From NCBI GenBank assembly GCA_011947345.1, contig JAAVTG010000023.1, forward strand, positions 744,001-808,000: DNA of 64,000 nt. Reading direction: 5' to 3'. The stretch is from Phytophthora quininea (lineage: Eukaryota > Oomycota > Peronosporomycetes > Peronosporales > Peronosporaceae). This document shows, one piece after another, positions 1 through 10,233 of this stretch. The notes beneath the pieces were generated by a model. The model made no database searches and had not been told where the DNA came from. It saw only the letters and a list, made by a program, of their open reading frames with translations. A program made the position numbers and the translations under genes. Every line of letters begins with the position of its first letter. The stretch's first letter is position 1.

Positions 1-176
1 CTCGTGTCCAGCGTGGTGATGTCCCCGTTCGCTGCCCGATAGCATGATTTCGCCGGCTCGACGTCTTGCTGGTGCAGCTTGTTCGAGAGCTGCTTCTGGT
101 CTTGCGTGCAGAACTGTGTGGCACTGTGAACCCCAACAGCAACGAGCGCCGCAGTAAGTATCGTGATGGAGCGCAT
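1..176 (-). CDS. Small secreted cysteine-containing protein, 5' part only
   Basis: The ATG is at 176-174 and the frame is open to the window edge (58 codons seen; the C-terminus lies outside). The first 18 or so residues (MRSITILTAALVAVGVHS) form a textbook signal peptide: basic residue, hydrophobic core and small residues before cleavage. The mature part begins ATQFC and has a second Cys 22 residues after the first. That spacing resembles the first two cysteines of elicitin-like proteins (usually about 23-24), but too little is visible to assign the family. I infer an apoplastic protein. No other in-frame ATG competes for the start. Confidence 0.5.
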   Translation of the reverse strand, partial: MRSITILTAALVAVGVHSATQFCTQDQKQLSNKLHQQDVEPAKSCYRAANGDITTLDT

Positions 177-688
177 GACTGGGATTTTCGGCGCTGTGAA
201 GGCCTAGAAGACTTGACGAGTCTGGTCGAATTGAGAAATGAGCAAGGCTAACTTGTTCTTCCAGTCGTTCAAGTCCGTGCGACGGAGACTAATGCAAGTG
301 CTTTGGTCGCTGGAAGACATTGCGGGTCACTCCACATTTTCCACCTGGCCAGAGTGTGTTGCCTGCAGCTCGAAAAGCTGAAACGCATGTGCAACAACTC
401 TGTTGGGTCACTTCCCCACAAATGACTCGCGACTTTTTCCCAACACTTTTGAACCGCCGAAAACATGGACAACATTGGCATGTCGTTGGAGGAAGGCAAA
501 ACAGGAGAGGAAAACACCGCAAGCCTTGCAGGTAGGCAAGCAAGCGTGGTAGCAGATTTTTATGTCTTTGAAGCAGACCATAGGAATTTTCTAGGAGAAA
601 CTATCCAATCAGCGCGCTTTTTCATATTTCGCAAACAATTCAACGTGAACCAAGTCAACCGCACTTCGGAAGACGCTCGCCACTCGTG
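177..688. other. Intergenic, no gene seen
   Basis: About 510 bp between the divergent secreted-protein gene and hisC. Several overlapping short ORFs occur on both strands, but none shows a domain, a signal peptide or oomycete-like third-position bias. It presumably holds both promoters; no clear initiator motif was found. Confidence 0.5.
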
Positions 689-2315
689 ATGATGAACAAG
701 CAAAGCGCTGTGGCGCTCGGCGTGACTGCCGGACTGGGCGTCGGCTATCTACTAGGCAAGGTGCAGCCGACTGCCCCTCGAGCTGCATGCGCCAGCAAAC
801 CTGCGGAGCAGAAGGAGGAGCCTACCAACCTGGACGAGGTGGAGCGCCTCATCCGCACCAACATCCTGGAGCTCACGCCCTACCGCTGCGCCCGCGACGA
901 CTACGACCAAGGCATGTTGCAACAACGCTATATGAAAACATTACACACTTCTAATATTCCATTTATGCTGCAGGAATTCTGCTGGATGCCAATGAGAACA
1001 GTCTGGGGCCACCTCTGACGGGCCACGAGCAGCTGCAAGCCATGGAGCTGGAGCGATACCCATGTCCATACCAGCCTGAGCTAAAGAAGCTCGTTACCGA
1101 CTTCAGGAACTCCACGTCGACCGAGAAGATCAGCCAGGCAAACACGTTCCTAGGTGTCGGCAGTGATGAGGCCATTGACTTGATCATCCGAGTGTCCTGT
1201 ACTCCACGTGTCGACAACATTCTCATCACCCCGCCGACGTACGGCATGTACAGTGTCTGTGCCAATATCCACGACGTGGATATTGTATCGGTGCCGCTGC
1301 AAATTGAAGCGCCCGCGGATAACCTCAAGGGACTGACCCCGGGCCACCTGCTGCCGTCCTTCCACATCGATCCGGAAGAGGTATCTCGCGGCAATGTTAT
1401 TGAGGGCTGGTAGATCGGTATGCTGACTTTTGGCTTGTTTGCGAACTAGATTCTGGACGCTGCTACTGCAAACACTAAGGTGATCTTCTTGTGTAGCCCG
1501 GGCAACCCCACGGCAAATGTGCTGCGTCTTCATGACGTCGAAACGATTTTGAACTCGCCGGTTGGTATCGCTGTTCAATGTGATAGTCATGTAGACCTTC
1601 TTTATCTAACTTGTACTGGGCAATGACAGAGATACAAGGGCTTCGTTGTGGTCGATGAGGCGTACATTGACTTTGCCGACACTCCCAGTCTGTGCACGTT
1701 GGTGAACAAGCACAAACGACTGATTGTGCTTCAAACGCTCTCGAAGGGCTTCGGTCTCGCTGGCATCCGCTTGGGTATCGCTTTTGGCGATCCTAAACTC
1801 ATTCAAGTGCTAAACAACGTGAAGGCCCCATACAATATCAGCAAGCTGACGACAGACGTCGCGCGCAAGGCTTTTCGAATCTAGATGAGCTCCGCAAGAA
1901 TATCAACCTTATCAAGGAGGTAAGAGACCAATCCTCGCCATGAGTGTCTTCTTTGAAAATGTTTCTAACCAGAGTGACATTGCTGTTGAACAGGAGAAAG
2001 TCCGTGTCATCGCAGAGCTGCAAAAGCTGTCGTTTGTTCGTCGAATTTACTCATCGGACTCCAACTTCGTGCTATTCGAGGTATGTTGTTGCATTTTTTT
2101 CTTTGCTACGGAAGCTCATGGCTCATGTTAATCTTATTTCCGTACAGATCCCACACGCTTTGACCGTCTACCGACAAATGGCCGATCGTGGCGTGGTGAT
2201 TCGATACCGTGGCAACCAGCACCTGCTGGCAGACTGTCTTCGCGCTACGATCGGCTCTCGTGAAGAAAATGATCGCATGCTGGAGCTGCTTGTTGAAGTG
2301 TCGGGCGAGCAATAA
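689..2315 (+). CDS. hisC: Histidinol-phosphate aminotransferase
   Basis: PLP-dependent transaminase of histidine biosynthesis (imidazole acetol-phosphate to histidinol-phosphate). Six exons fit the family: 689-911, 974-1380, 1450-1560, 1630-1919, 1994-2080 and 2148-2315. Recognisable blocks are DANENSLGPP (substrate pocket), YPCPYQPELK, the SPGNPT loop, VVVDEAYIDF (PLP Asp/Tyr) and LSKGFGLAGIRLG with the Schiff-base Lys. The N-terminus has an extra hydrophobic stretch (VALGVTAGLGVGYLLGK) that could be a targeting or anchor segment. The first intron is GC-AG. At about 1876-1879 the frame breaks (GCTTTTCGAATCTAG): one missing A before AATCTAGATGAG would restore the conserved NLDELRKN. I attribute this to sequence error, since everything downstream is well conserved. 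ATG 689 is chosen; ATG 692 follows directly. Confidence 0.85.
912..973 (+). other. GC-AG intron in hisC
   Basis: The exon ends ...GACCAAG and the intron starts GCATGT, ends TGCAG, and joins to GAATTCTGCTGG, giving the conserved DQGILLDANEN. The intron contains no usable GT donor. GCATGT is the usual GTATGT with T replaced by C. Confidence 0.75.
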
Positions 2316-3290
2316 GAGGTAACACGCGAAGACACCGTTTGAACGCGCTGTTTTCATAGTCCCTTGCATACTTCGTTAGATAAGGCTACGCTGTAGACAG
2401 GAACAGCAATTGCAACAATTTCACAGGGATTGTAGCTTCATTCTTGCAAAACCTCGCCATGATAAGTTACCAAGTGCTGCACCAAACTTCAGATGGTAAA
2501 AGTTGCCACAGCTGACTGTTGTCACCAGATCCATCGCTTAATCACGAAGCAAACTTTTCTCAGCGGATCGTCTCCATCAGTGGAGTTGTCTGTACCGGCG
2601 CCTTCACCGAAATATAATCGACCTCTGCGAAGTGGGCTCGACGTTGCTCCTGTTCTGCGACGAGGAGGCAGACGCCGATTGAAGTATAACACTGACAAAG
2701 CTGGCACGATCTCGAGTAGTGCGTAGTACACCACCACCACAAACCATGTACTGCGGTCGTGCAGCTGTCTCTCTTCCGTTGATAACACGATTTGCAGTGC
2801 GCAGCGCGTCATGAAACATGACGTTCCAACCGACGTCATAATTGAGAGCTCTTTCAACTTTCTCGATCGGATTCCGAGTTCTACTGGCACGGATCTGAGG
2901 TCACAATAAAGAGCGAATCAGTTATCCCGCTGACACCATCGTTTACGCATTTCAAAAAGCGTACCTTAGCTCGATATAAGCTTTCCGACCAAAGTAGATA
3001 AAAGCCGTAGCAATCATCAAGAAGAGTTGCATGTTTAGAATGGCTTGTGACTTGGTGAAGAAAGCACCTAATTCGGAAAACACATCAGCATATCAACCTC
3101 TCCGATGCAATGTTCATAGTTTAATCACGTACGTTCGTTACGCCACACCGACGCGTAGAAGACCCAAAATAGCCCTTGAATCAGCAGCACAACCTACGCC
3201 AACAACATGAACGTATTAGCAACTTCAGCTCTTTGTTCCATGATAAAATCAGACACAAAACCCACCGCAATAAACCATCGAATGGCAGGT

Positions 3291-3294
3291 TTAA
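3291..3294. repeat. TTAA target-site duplication, left
   Basis: TTAA immediately precedes the left terminal repeat; its partner is at 6860-6863. Removing the element plus one copy restores the host reading frame. Confidence 0.9.
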
Positions 3295-3328
3295 CCCTTC
3301 TAGCCCCGTATGCTGTATTATACAGCAT
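3295..3328 (+). repeat. Left TIR plus subterminal palindrome
   Basis: 15-nt terminal repeat at 3295-3309, then the 19-nt near-palindrome ATGCTGTATTATACAGCAT (3310-3328). The palindrome is the exact reverse complement of that at 6821-6839. It is a likely transposase binding site. Confidence 0.85.
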
Positions 3329-3559
3329 AAGTGGTATTGCAGGTTTTAATGTGTCGGCAGCTCCGCAACAGTCATTTTTCTTCGCATATGCATTTTTGTA
3401 TGAGGCTACTTCAGTTATTAAAATGCTAAGCACTGTTGCAGATAGGGTTTGGGTGACGCCGTCTACGTTCTAGCTCAAAAGATAAAGGTTCTTATCCCGC
3501 CAAATCCAGCAGATCCGAATCATCCCTCCCCCGCAACTGCGACTACTCACGCGCCCCCA

Positions 3560-6449
3560 ATGGACAAGTCTTTCAAGCAGCTATGGAAGGAGCTATGTAA
3601 GCTCGGCTGGAAAGCCAAGCGTCCCGCCGGTCTTAGCGTTGACTTTCGCTACGTTCGCCCCGGCGCGACCGCCGGAAAAGAGGGCATTGACGTTTTTACC
3701 GGTATGATGCAGTTTTTGCTGTAAATGCTGCTGAATGTGCTAACTAAGCGTTACGCAGGAGAGATTGCTCTGCTAAATTACGCTAGAAGCCAAGGTTGGC
3801 TTCGTGTCGGAGTTGCCGCCACCAACACCAGCTCGGCCGCGGCACCAGCAGCTCCTCAACCCAGCGCAAGTCCTTCTGCGCCGGCTCCCCTTCCTCCAGC
3901 AAGTGATGAGGCAAGCGCTTTGGTGGCGACGCCACCACCGCGTGCTGTGCCTGGATCTTCGGCGGTGGTGGCATCAGTTCCCTCCAATACGATGACTTCG
4001 TGCTCGTCGGCGCCAACTCCACCAGCTCACCAGACCTCGACAACCGTCCCCTCCATAGCGGCCGTTGACATGCCAGCGCAGCCTCGGAAACGGAAGCACA
4101 CCGAGCTGGAGCCAGCGGCTCCGTCAACATCCACCAGGGCCGAAGCTGTATTGGTGGGTCTCCCTGATGCAGCTGCTCAAGTTTTGCTGTCTGATATAGC
4201 AGAAGGCGGGCCCACTCGAAGCGCTAGGCGGGTTGATACAGCATTAGACGAAGAGGAGAAAAGTGAGACCGTGGTAATCGACAGCGAGCTAGAAGCTGTT
4301 GACGAGCCTGAAATTGACACGTACGACTCCGATCGCTTCATGATCGCCCTCTCAAGGCGCCAATGGCTCGACGATCCAGACGCTGATGACCCAAACCTTT
4401 GTGAAGAGGATTCTGACAGCGATGACTTAGACCTTGACAGCGAGGAAACTATCGCTACAATAATGGATGAGTTTGATGAAGCTGAGAATGACTTCTACGA
4501 AGGGGTCGAAGAAGAAGACTGGACTCCCCGAGACGAAGGCCTGGACGATCCAGATTTCCTGACGGATGCGGAGTTGGCTACAATTAAATCAAGCTGGACA
4601 TTGTATGATGAGCATCACAGCAACGAGCTTCAGCTGGACGGAGCTACGGATCTCTATGACGGACGGCACGGTCCTACTGAGTCGGCGCGTGCTTTTGCCG
4701 ACTCTCCGCTCGGTTTGTTCTACTACTTCATGCCGAAGCTGCTGTGGATCAAAATTGCGGAGGAAAGTAACCGTCATAGACTCGCGATGATTGACACGGT
4801 GACGCAGGAGCAACAGCAGCGCCAGCAGCGCCGCCAGGAATCGAATCCAAACACTAGCGTCCAGTCGTTGGCAGAGATCAAGGCCTCACTGCAGAAGGTC
4901 AAGCCGTTTCAACCCCATGAAATGGTTCGCTACATTGGTCTACTGGTTGCACGCGTGTTGTGCCCTCACCGCCGGTCGATGAGCGAACACTGGTCCACGA
5001 CGGAAAGTGGTGCGATTCCGCGCGGCACGTTTGGGAAGTTTCTGAGTCGAAAGCGCTTTGAGGACATCACGCGCTTTCTTCACTTCAATGATAACTCCAA
5101 CGATCGACGGAAGCAAGACAAAGCTTGGAAACTCCGTCCTGTTTTGCAAGTTGTGGAGAAAACATTCCGCAACGGGTACCGCATGGGACCCGCCATCTCG
5201 TTTGATGAAGGAATGATTTCGAGTCGGCATCGCTACAATCCCATGCGCGTCTACATGAAAGACAAGCCAGCAAAGTGGGGGAACAAGTTCTACATGGTCT
5301 GTTGCGCGGATACAGCATACTGTTCTCGGTAAGTTTCCTTCTGCTGTAGAATACAGCAAACCTTATGACGTCTGCTACAGCATAACCGATTAGTGATACT
5401 AACATAACTCCTTCTGCTGTATGAGACAGCATTGAGATTTTTCGCGGCAAGGAGGACACTACCAACTCGATAGCCAAAGCTGTCATCCGCAACTTGACTA
5501 AGGCTCTGCAAGGTCAGCCGGGGAAACGTCTGATTGTGACCGATAACTTTTACACGAGCGTGATGCTGTGTGAGCGCCTGCTGCGGCTGGGATATTACAC
5601 TGTGGGCACTACAAGGCCCAAACGGAAGGGATGGAACAGCTCGATTCAGATACCGAAGGAGGAGAAGAGCAAAGCCAGCCGAGGGACGTACCGAATTGCG
5701 CAAAACCGACACATGCCCGAGCTTATTGCTGTTTCTTGGAAGGACTCCAGCATTGTGAACTTCCTCGCAACTGGCGTCAGCACCAAGCAAGTCCATGTGC
5801 AGCGCCGTCGCAAGACGGACGGGGTAGTTGAAACGGTGCCATGTCCAGAGCTAGCTCGTATCTACAATGAGGGGATGGGGGAGTTGACGAACACGATCAG
5901 TTGCGGCTGCACAGATATTCCCTTCAAAAGGCACTCAGGCATCGCTCGTACTACAAGAATCTGTTCATTGGGATCGTAGACATGGCATTAGTGAACGGAT
6001 ACATCATCCACAAGTTGGTGATGAAGGAACAAAACAAGAAAGTACCTACCCACGCAGACTACATGGAGCGTCTCCACCGCGAGCTTCTGGGCCAACAAAA
6101 GAAGGATTTCGAGCATGATCTAGACAGTCGGAGCTTGCTGACGCGTCCCGTTGCTGGCGTCCCCCACCAACTGATCGAAGAATCTGGCAAATATGACGAG
6201 TCCAAAACGCGTCAGTACCTCTGCAAAGTATGCTCGGCAAATTCAGACAAAAAGCACCGCAGCTCAGAGTCTAGGTTCTACTGCGAGCAGTGTTCAACCG
6301 CATTCGAAGGAAGGGTGCAATTGTGCAACACTGTGCGACGTCCGAAGGAGGGCAACACCCTCACCTGCTGGCAGATCTGGCACGACACCTGGAAGAACGG
6401 CACCACCATTCCCCCGAGAAGAGACGCAAGATTAGGTTCCGCGCGATGA
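3560..6449 (+). CDS. piggyBac-type transposase (DDE_Tnp_1_7)
   Basis: Three exons: 3560-3701, 3759-5328 and 5430-6449, about 910 residues. A poorly conserved N-terminus (Pro/Ser/Ala-rich, then an acidic stretch) is followed by the transposase core. Visible marks are MVRYIGLLVARVLCP, WSTTESG, FDEGMISSRHRYNPMRVYMK (first catalytic Asp), VTDNFYTS (second) and a GVDxxDQ-like block (third). The C-terminus has a Cys-rich zinc-finger-like segment with two CxxC pairs (CKVCS, CEQCS). The frame breaks at a G run (5877-5881) just before the third Asp block; one more G restores it, so this may be sequence error and not an inactive copy. ATG 3560 is the first in-frame Met. The second intron contains two more copies of the subterminal palindrome. 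Confidence 0.85.
5329..5429 (+). other. Transposase intron 2 with palindromic motifs
   Basis: Contains CTGCTGTAGAATACAGCA (5341-5358), a half-site TCTGCTACAGCAT and CTGCTGTATGAGACAGCA (5414-5431), which overlaps the 3' splice site. All resemble the palindromes at the transposon ends. Confidence 0.6.
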
Positions 6450-6505
6450 AAAAGAATAGCGAGCAATAAGTAAATACATACCTTCGTTCAGCAGTCCTCG
6501 ACCAT

Positions 6506-6576
6506 GCGGAGGAAACTTTTGCCCATTTGTTGTTGTGCACATGCTTGTATGACAAATGGGCAAAAGTTTTCTCCGC
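6506..6576. repeat. Inverted repeat / hairpin in transposon tail
   Basis: Arms 6506-6530 (GCGGAGGAAACTTTTGCCCA...) and 6552-6576 are near-perfect reverse complements of about 25 nt with a 21-nt loop. It lies 57 nt past the transposase stop. It could be a transcript hairpin or a nested relic of a small element. Confidence 0.8.
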
Positions 6577-6820
6577 GCACAACGCGCGCTCAGGTCGCTG
6601 GCGTTCCCCGCCACTCGTTTTGGCGCGAAACCAGCGCCTCGTTGACAATCAGAATCGCGAGGGTACGGCAATTAGGAGGTAGTTTGCATGATCTTGTACG
6701 AGTTGTCAACCACTCAGGGCTCAGTATTTGTATGCGTCACACGTGCTCTGCTGGAAGTGGGCTACAAACAGATAAATTCTGCCAATCGCACTAACTATAC
6801 TGAAAGCAAGCTAATTCCTT

Positions 6821-6859
6821 ATGCTGTATAATACAGCATAAACAACGGGGTTAGAAGGG
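6821..6859 (-). repeat. Right TIR plus subterminal palindrome
   Basis: Palindrome at 6821-6839 and terminal repeat at 6845-6859 in inverted orientation. The single TIR mismatch is A for G at position 9 of the repeat. Confidence 0.85.
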
Positions 6860-6863
6860 TTAA
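6860..6863. repeat. TTAA target-site duplication, right
   Basis: TTAA directly follows the right terminal repeat and matches 3291-3294. Confidence 0.9.
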
Positions 6864-7417
6864 CCACGTCGGTCAACGTAGAGATTTTGTCCACTGCATT
6901 GTAGTAGACCTCGGCCCAGAACTGCACTAGTAGTGCGTAGATAGCAAAGAACGCTAGGATCGGGACCTGGTCCAAGATGTAGAACAGGTCGCGCTCCCCG
7001 TGGAGCACTCGGCCTCGCTCACTTCTCCGGACAGCACATCGCACCAGTCTGACCCCACCAGCACCAAGAACACACAACGCACTGACAGTACAAACCATAC
7101 AAATATTAATAAATGATATGATATCAATGTATTGCTGTTGGATGCTGCGACGTACCGACTGTAGCGAAGAACATGAGCAGATGGAGCATCTTTTGCACCG
7201 TCCAGGGCCGATAGCGGCAGCAGTTGCGGACAAACTGCACCACTGCGATAACCCCCACGAGCGCATACACCATGCCGTCCACCAGGAAGGCCGAGCCCAC
7301 GCCCAGCTGCTCGTCGGGGCCGCTGCCACTGCCCCTCAGCATCAAGTCCATTTCTCCTTCAACAAAACTTTTAATGAGAAAACTCATTTTTTCCGGGCTT
7401 ATTTTGCACTTTTCGAA

Positions 7418-9889
7418 ATGATGGTCGACCGCGCCGAAGACGTTCGGCAGCTCTGGAGTCTCGCGAATCTGCTGGCGCAACAGCAGCTCACAGCGCAAAC
7501 CGCACAGTGTCTGGAGGTGCGTATGTATCTCTCCTCTATCTGTACCAAATTTGAGATTAATCGTCGACATTCTGCAGCCGCTGTGTGCCATTGACTGCGG
7601 CACTCGCACGTCCGAAGAGCAAGACATTCTGCTACGAGCTAACGTCCTGCTGGCGGAGATCTGTATCGCCGCTTGTAGTAATGTCAAGAAGTCCGAAAAC
7701 CGAGATCTATGGGCGAAGCGCATCATCCAAGCGGAGAAATGCGTCTATGCAGCAGACAAGGCCGTGACTGGCGGCGTTCCGTGCAGTGTATGTGGATCGC
7801 TGGTTATTGAAAAACTTATTTTTGTTGAGGAGAATTGAATGAAGTTATCTGATCAGCAAGAGTACAAGCTGCGGCTGTTCAAGGCCAAGTTCCTGCTGCA
7901 GCAGCAGATCAAGAGCGAACGTTCTGCCAAGAACCGGCGGACGTTAGAGATTTTGTGTGAAGCTCTCAAGAGCTGCGCGGAGACGGGAGCTGAGCAAGAT
8001 GTGGACCTTGTCGGATATTTTAGAGAGTATTTTGGTGTCAAACTCAAAGCTTGTTTGGTGAAAATGCACGCTGCGACAACCTCGGCGAGATACGCGCAAA
8101 GTGCTTGTGATTTTACCAACAATCTCAAGTACTTGCGCAATGAGCTGCCAAACTACGTGGACAAGAGCTTTCTGGTACGTTAATCACCATATTCAGGGTT
8201 TTCGCAAACTGTGCTTATTCAGAAAAAAACGTGTTGTGTTGTTTGCTCCCAGTTATGGCTGGTAGAAGTGACGTGCCACACTGCGATCTCGTCTTTTGAG
8301 CCAGGAAGCACAGCAGACATGAAGAAACTCGTTCAGTTTGGCCAAGAGTTCTTTGACAAAGTGGCAACGGAGCAAGAGATCCCGCCTGACTTTCGTGTTT
8401 ATCATTTGATTATCACTGGGTTCTATCATCTCAGGTATGACCTAGAGCGCTCGAATTGATACTATCATCGTGGTCTCTAACTGGTTGCTGTCCTGTATCC
8501 TCCTCACAGAACTGGCAGACTGATGAAAGTATCTCCGTTACTAAACGAGATCAAGACCCTCGCACAAGGGACAACTGCTGGCGACGATCAGAAACCCACT
8601 GGCATTCTGAAGGAGGCCTATTTGAATACAATCGTGGACTCGATGCGATTGAGCGTCATGGCTTGCACTGACCCGGGCCAGGCACTCACACTAGCGATGG
8701 GGACCATTCGTGCAGCTCAAGAGAACCTGCAGATATACGCCCAACACCCAACAGTGCGTCTGATGATGCTCACGACGCTATTCGACGCGCTGCATCTGTA
8801 TTGCCGCTTGCTGGGTTTGCAGTGTCGCTACGCAGACATGGGGCTAGTATCGCACAGATGACAACGCTGTTCGTGACGTACAAGAGCGAGCTTGAACGCA
8901 CCATCTTTTACCGCTTCATCTTGGCACGCTGCCACACACTGATTGCGAAGGTTTGCCTCGTTGTACAGTATCTTGTTTTGTTGAAATGGTGAGGTAACTA
9001 ACTACGCCATTGTCTGACACGCAGTACGCTACAGCTATCGGGAAAGTGAAACACGCTTGTGTGCACTTGAACTTTGTGGTAGACAAGGTACTTCCCGGCC
9101 CCAGCCTAGACGAAGCCTCTTATCCCGATACATATCTGGCCGTTTGGGTGGAAGTGCTGGAGGCTGCAACATATTGCTGCGGGGTTGGATTGGAAGGAAG
9201 TTCGAGTAGCGACGACCGCAGTTCCGTACAGGTAAAGCAGGTCTACCCGAGCAAGACGTTGTTGGATTGGGCAGCTCGAGTGTTGAGGATGGAAGGGCTT
9301 CGGCACCATATTCATCAGTGCTGCAGCGTGGACCTGCGTACCAAGGTATGCTCTCGATTGAACAAATCAGAGCTACTACTATATAGATTCAACTGCTAAC
9401 ACAACTTCTTGTCTCTAGTATGATCTCGCGCTGGCCAAGTGGCTTTGGGCGACACAAAGCTTGGCGAGCGGCAATACAGAGTCTGTCACGCCGTATGCCG
9501 AGCTGGAGGATCTCCGCCCAACTCTCTTCACGCTCCTGCGCGACTCGCTGAAGCGGGTGACCACGAGCAGCAACTGCTGCGAGACGACGTCCGAGGTCAT
9601 GGCGCTGTTCGGCCCGCAACTGCTACTTGCTGGCAAGATCGAGCTGGGCGAGGAGACGCTGAAGAACGGCATCGGCACTTCGCTGCACAACAAGAACGTG
9701 CTGCTGCAGCTTCGACTGCTGGCGGACGTTTTCCAGCTCTACAGCCGCCAGAAGATGACGCAGGCGCAGGCGACCGTCGCGGCCAAGTACGAGAAGAAGT
9801 TGACAGTGCTGCAGCGCCGCATCGCCGCCGCGCAGACCGAGCAGTCGACGGCGCTGCTGTTGGGATGGAGAGCAGGCAGCCAGCACTAG
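7418..9889 (+). CDS. Helical-repeat protein, candidate cohesin loader Mau2/Scc4
   Basis: Seven or eight exons join in frame (7418-7516, 7578-7787, 7857-8174, 8253-8434, 8510-8950, 9025-9345, 9419-9889), about 680 residues. The product is almost entirely amphipathic helices of TPR type (blocks such as LRANVLLAEICIAACSNV, YKLRLFKAKFLLQQQIKSE, RLMMLTTLFDALHLYCRLL). Length, all-helical content and the C-terminal AlaGln-rich helices fit Mau2/Scc4, the TPR partner of Nipbl/Scc2 that loads cohesin, but no diagnostic motif proves it; another TPR scaffold is possible. A 1-nt deficit at GGGG (8840-8843) shifts the frame in exon 5. It is divergent from the THH1-type gene, with starts 30-70 bp apart. ATG 7418 is followed by a second ATG. 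Confidence 0.55.
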
Positions 9890-10233
9890 TCGACCGCACG
9901 TGTCGACGCCCTGGCGTGGGAGATCGACTTGGCGGAGATCTTTGCCCCGTGCGGAAAGATCGGGATGGTATCCATCGCCTCAGACCGCATTGTCGACGAA
10001 CGCGGCATGGGCTCGGTATTTATTCAACAGCGTTTGGTTTTGGCATCGCAGCACTCTTCCAGGCATGTTATCTCCGTCGTCATGCTCCCTTCTCGAGCTG
10101 TTTGTTTTTACAGACGTGCTACCGCGCCTGCCGTGTGCTTGACCGCTTGCGCCATCGGCACGCCCTGCGCCTTGAGCGCCGTCGCGCACGAAGATCCGCC
10201 GCCTCGGCCTGCCATGGCAGAAAGAAACAATGA
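9890..10233 (+). CDS. RRM-like RNA-binding fragment
   Basis: After the Mau2-like stop, the same frame reads VDALAWEIDLAEIFAPCGKI, then GMVSIASDR and RGMGSVFIQ. This matches the strand-helix-strand order of an RNA recognition motif with RNP2-like VDALAW and RNP1-like RGMGSVFI. A basic helical tail (CYRACRVLDRLRHRHALRL) may complete the domain after an intron ending at TTTTTACAG (about 10112). No in-frame ATG is visible, and a clean splice solution needs a frame correction, so boundaries are uncertain. It could be a broken gene, or a small gene damaged by sequence error. Confidence 0.35.

Larger units (their letters stand above)
3295..6859 (+). mobile_element. piggyBac-like DNA transposon, complete (3565 bp)
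   Basis: Both ends carry the same 15-nt terminal inverted repeat, CCCTTCTARCCCCGT, directly flanked by TTAA (3291-3294 and 6860-6863), the hallmark target duplication of the piggyBac superfamily. A 19-nt near-palindrome (ATGCTGTATTATACAGCAT) lies just inside each end. The interior encodes one spliced DDE_Tnp_1_7 transposase on the plus strand. The tail from 6450 to 6859 is non-coding and holds a strong hairpin. The element interrupts a THH1/TOM1/TOM3 exon. Confidence 0.92.
2522..7351 (-). pseudogene. THH1/TOM1/TOM3-family membrane protein, split by a piggyBac-like element
   Basis: Seven-helix-type THH1/TOM1/TOM3 protein (relatives of plant tobamovirus-multiplication proteins; host function in oomycetes unknown). 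Exons on the minus strand: 7351-7156, 7081-6864, then 3565 bp of transposon, then 3290-3266, 3193-3134, 3067-2965 and 2894-2522. Membrane-type blocks include FLVDGMVYALVGVIAVVQF, LDQVPILAFFAIYALLV, VVLLIQGLFWVFYASVW, LNMQLFLMIATAFIYF and YYALLEIVPALSVLYFNR. The insertion sits at a TTAA; dropping the element and one TTAA rejoins the exon in frame as ...DVV-KPAIRW. A 1-nt deficit at the GGGG run (6996-6999) separates AECSTG from ERDLFYILDQ and fits the window-wide error pattern. The start could also be ATG 7387. Confidence 0.75.

Noticed and set aside
2493..2726. Plus ORF opposite the last THH1/TOM1/TOM3 exon
   Set aside because: No protein-like features; the minus strand encodes recognisable transmembrane helices here.
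3310..3328. Palindrome ATGCTGTATTATACAGCAT as a bacterial-type operator
   Set aside because: The region is a eukaryotic transposon end, and the matching copy at the other end explains it as a transposon feature.
6997..7155. THH1 gene as already dead before transposon insertion because of the internal frameshift
   Set aside because: The shift is a GGGG run short by one base, the same error seen in essential genes throughout the window, so it is not good evidence of decay.
8820..8870. Short intron in the Mau2-like gene to explain the frame change
   Set aside because: Possible GT...AG pairs are under 50 nt and do not restore the downstream frame; a missing G in GGGG does.
9439..9860. Long plus ORF (9439-10233) overlapping the last Mau2-like exon
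   Set aside because: Its first 140 codons are the +2 shadow of the Mau2-like exon, Arg/Ala-rich without structure; only the end may belong to the RRM-like fragment.
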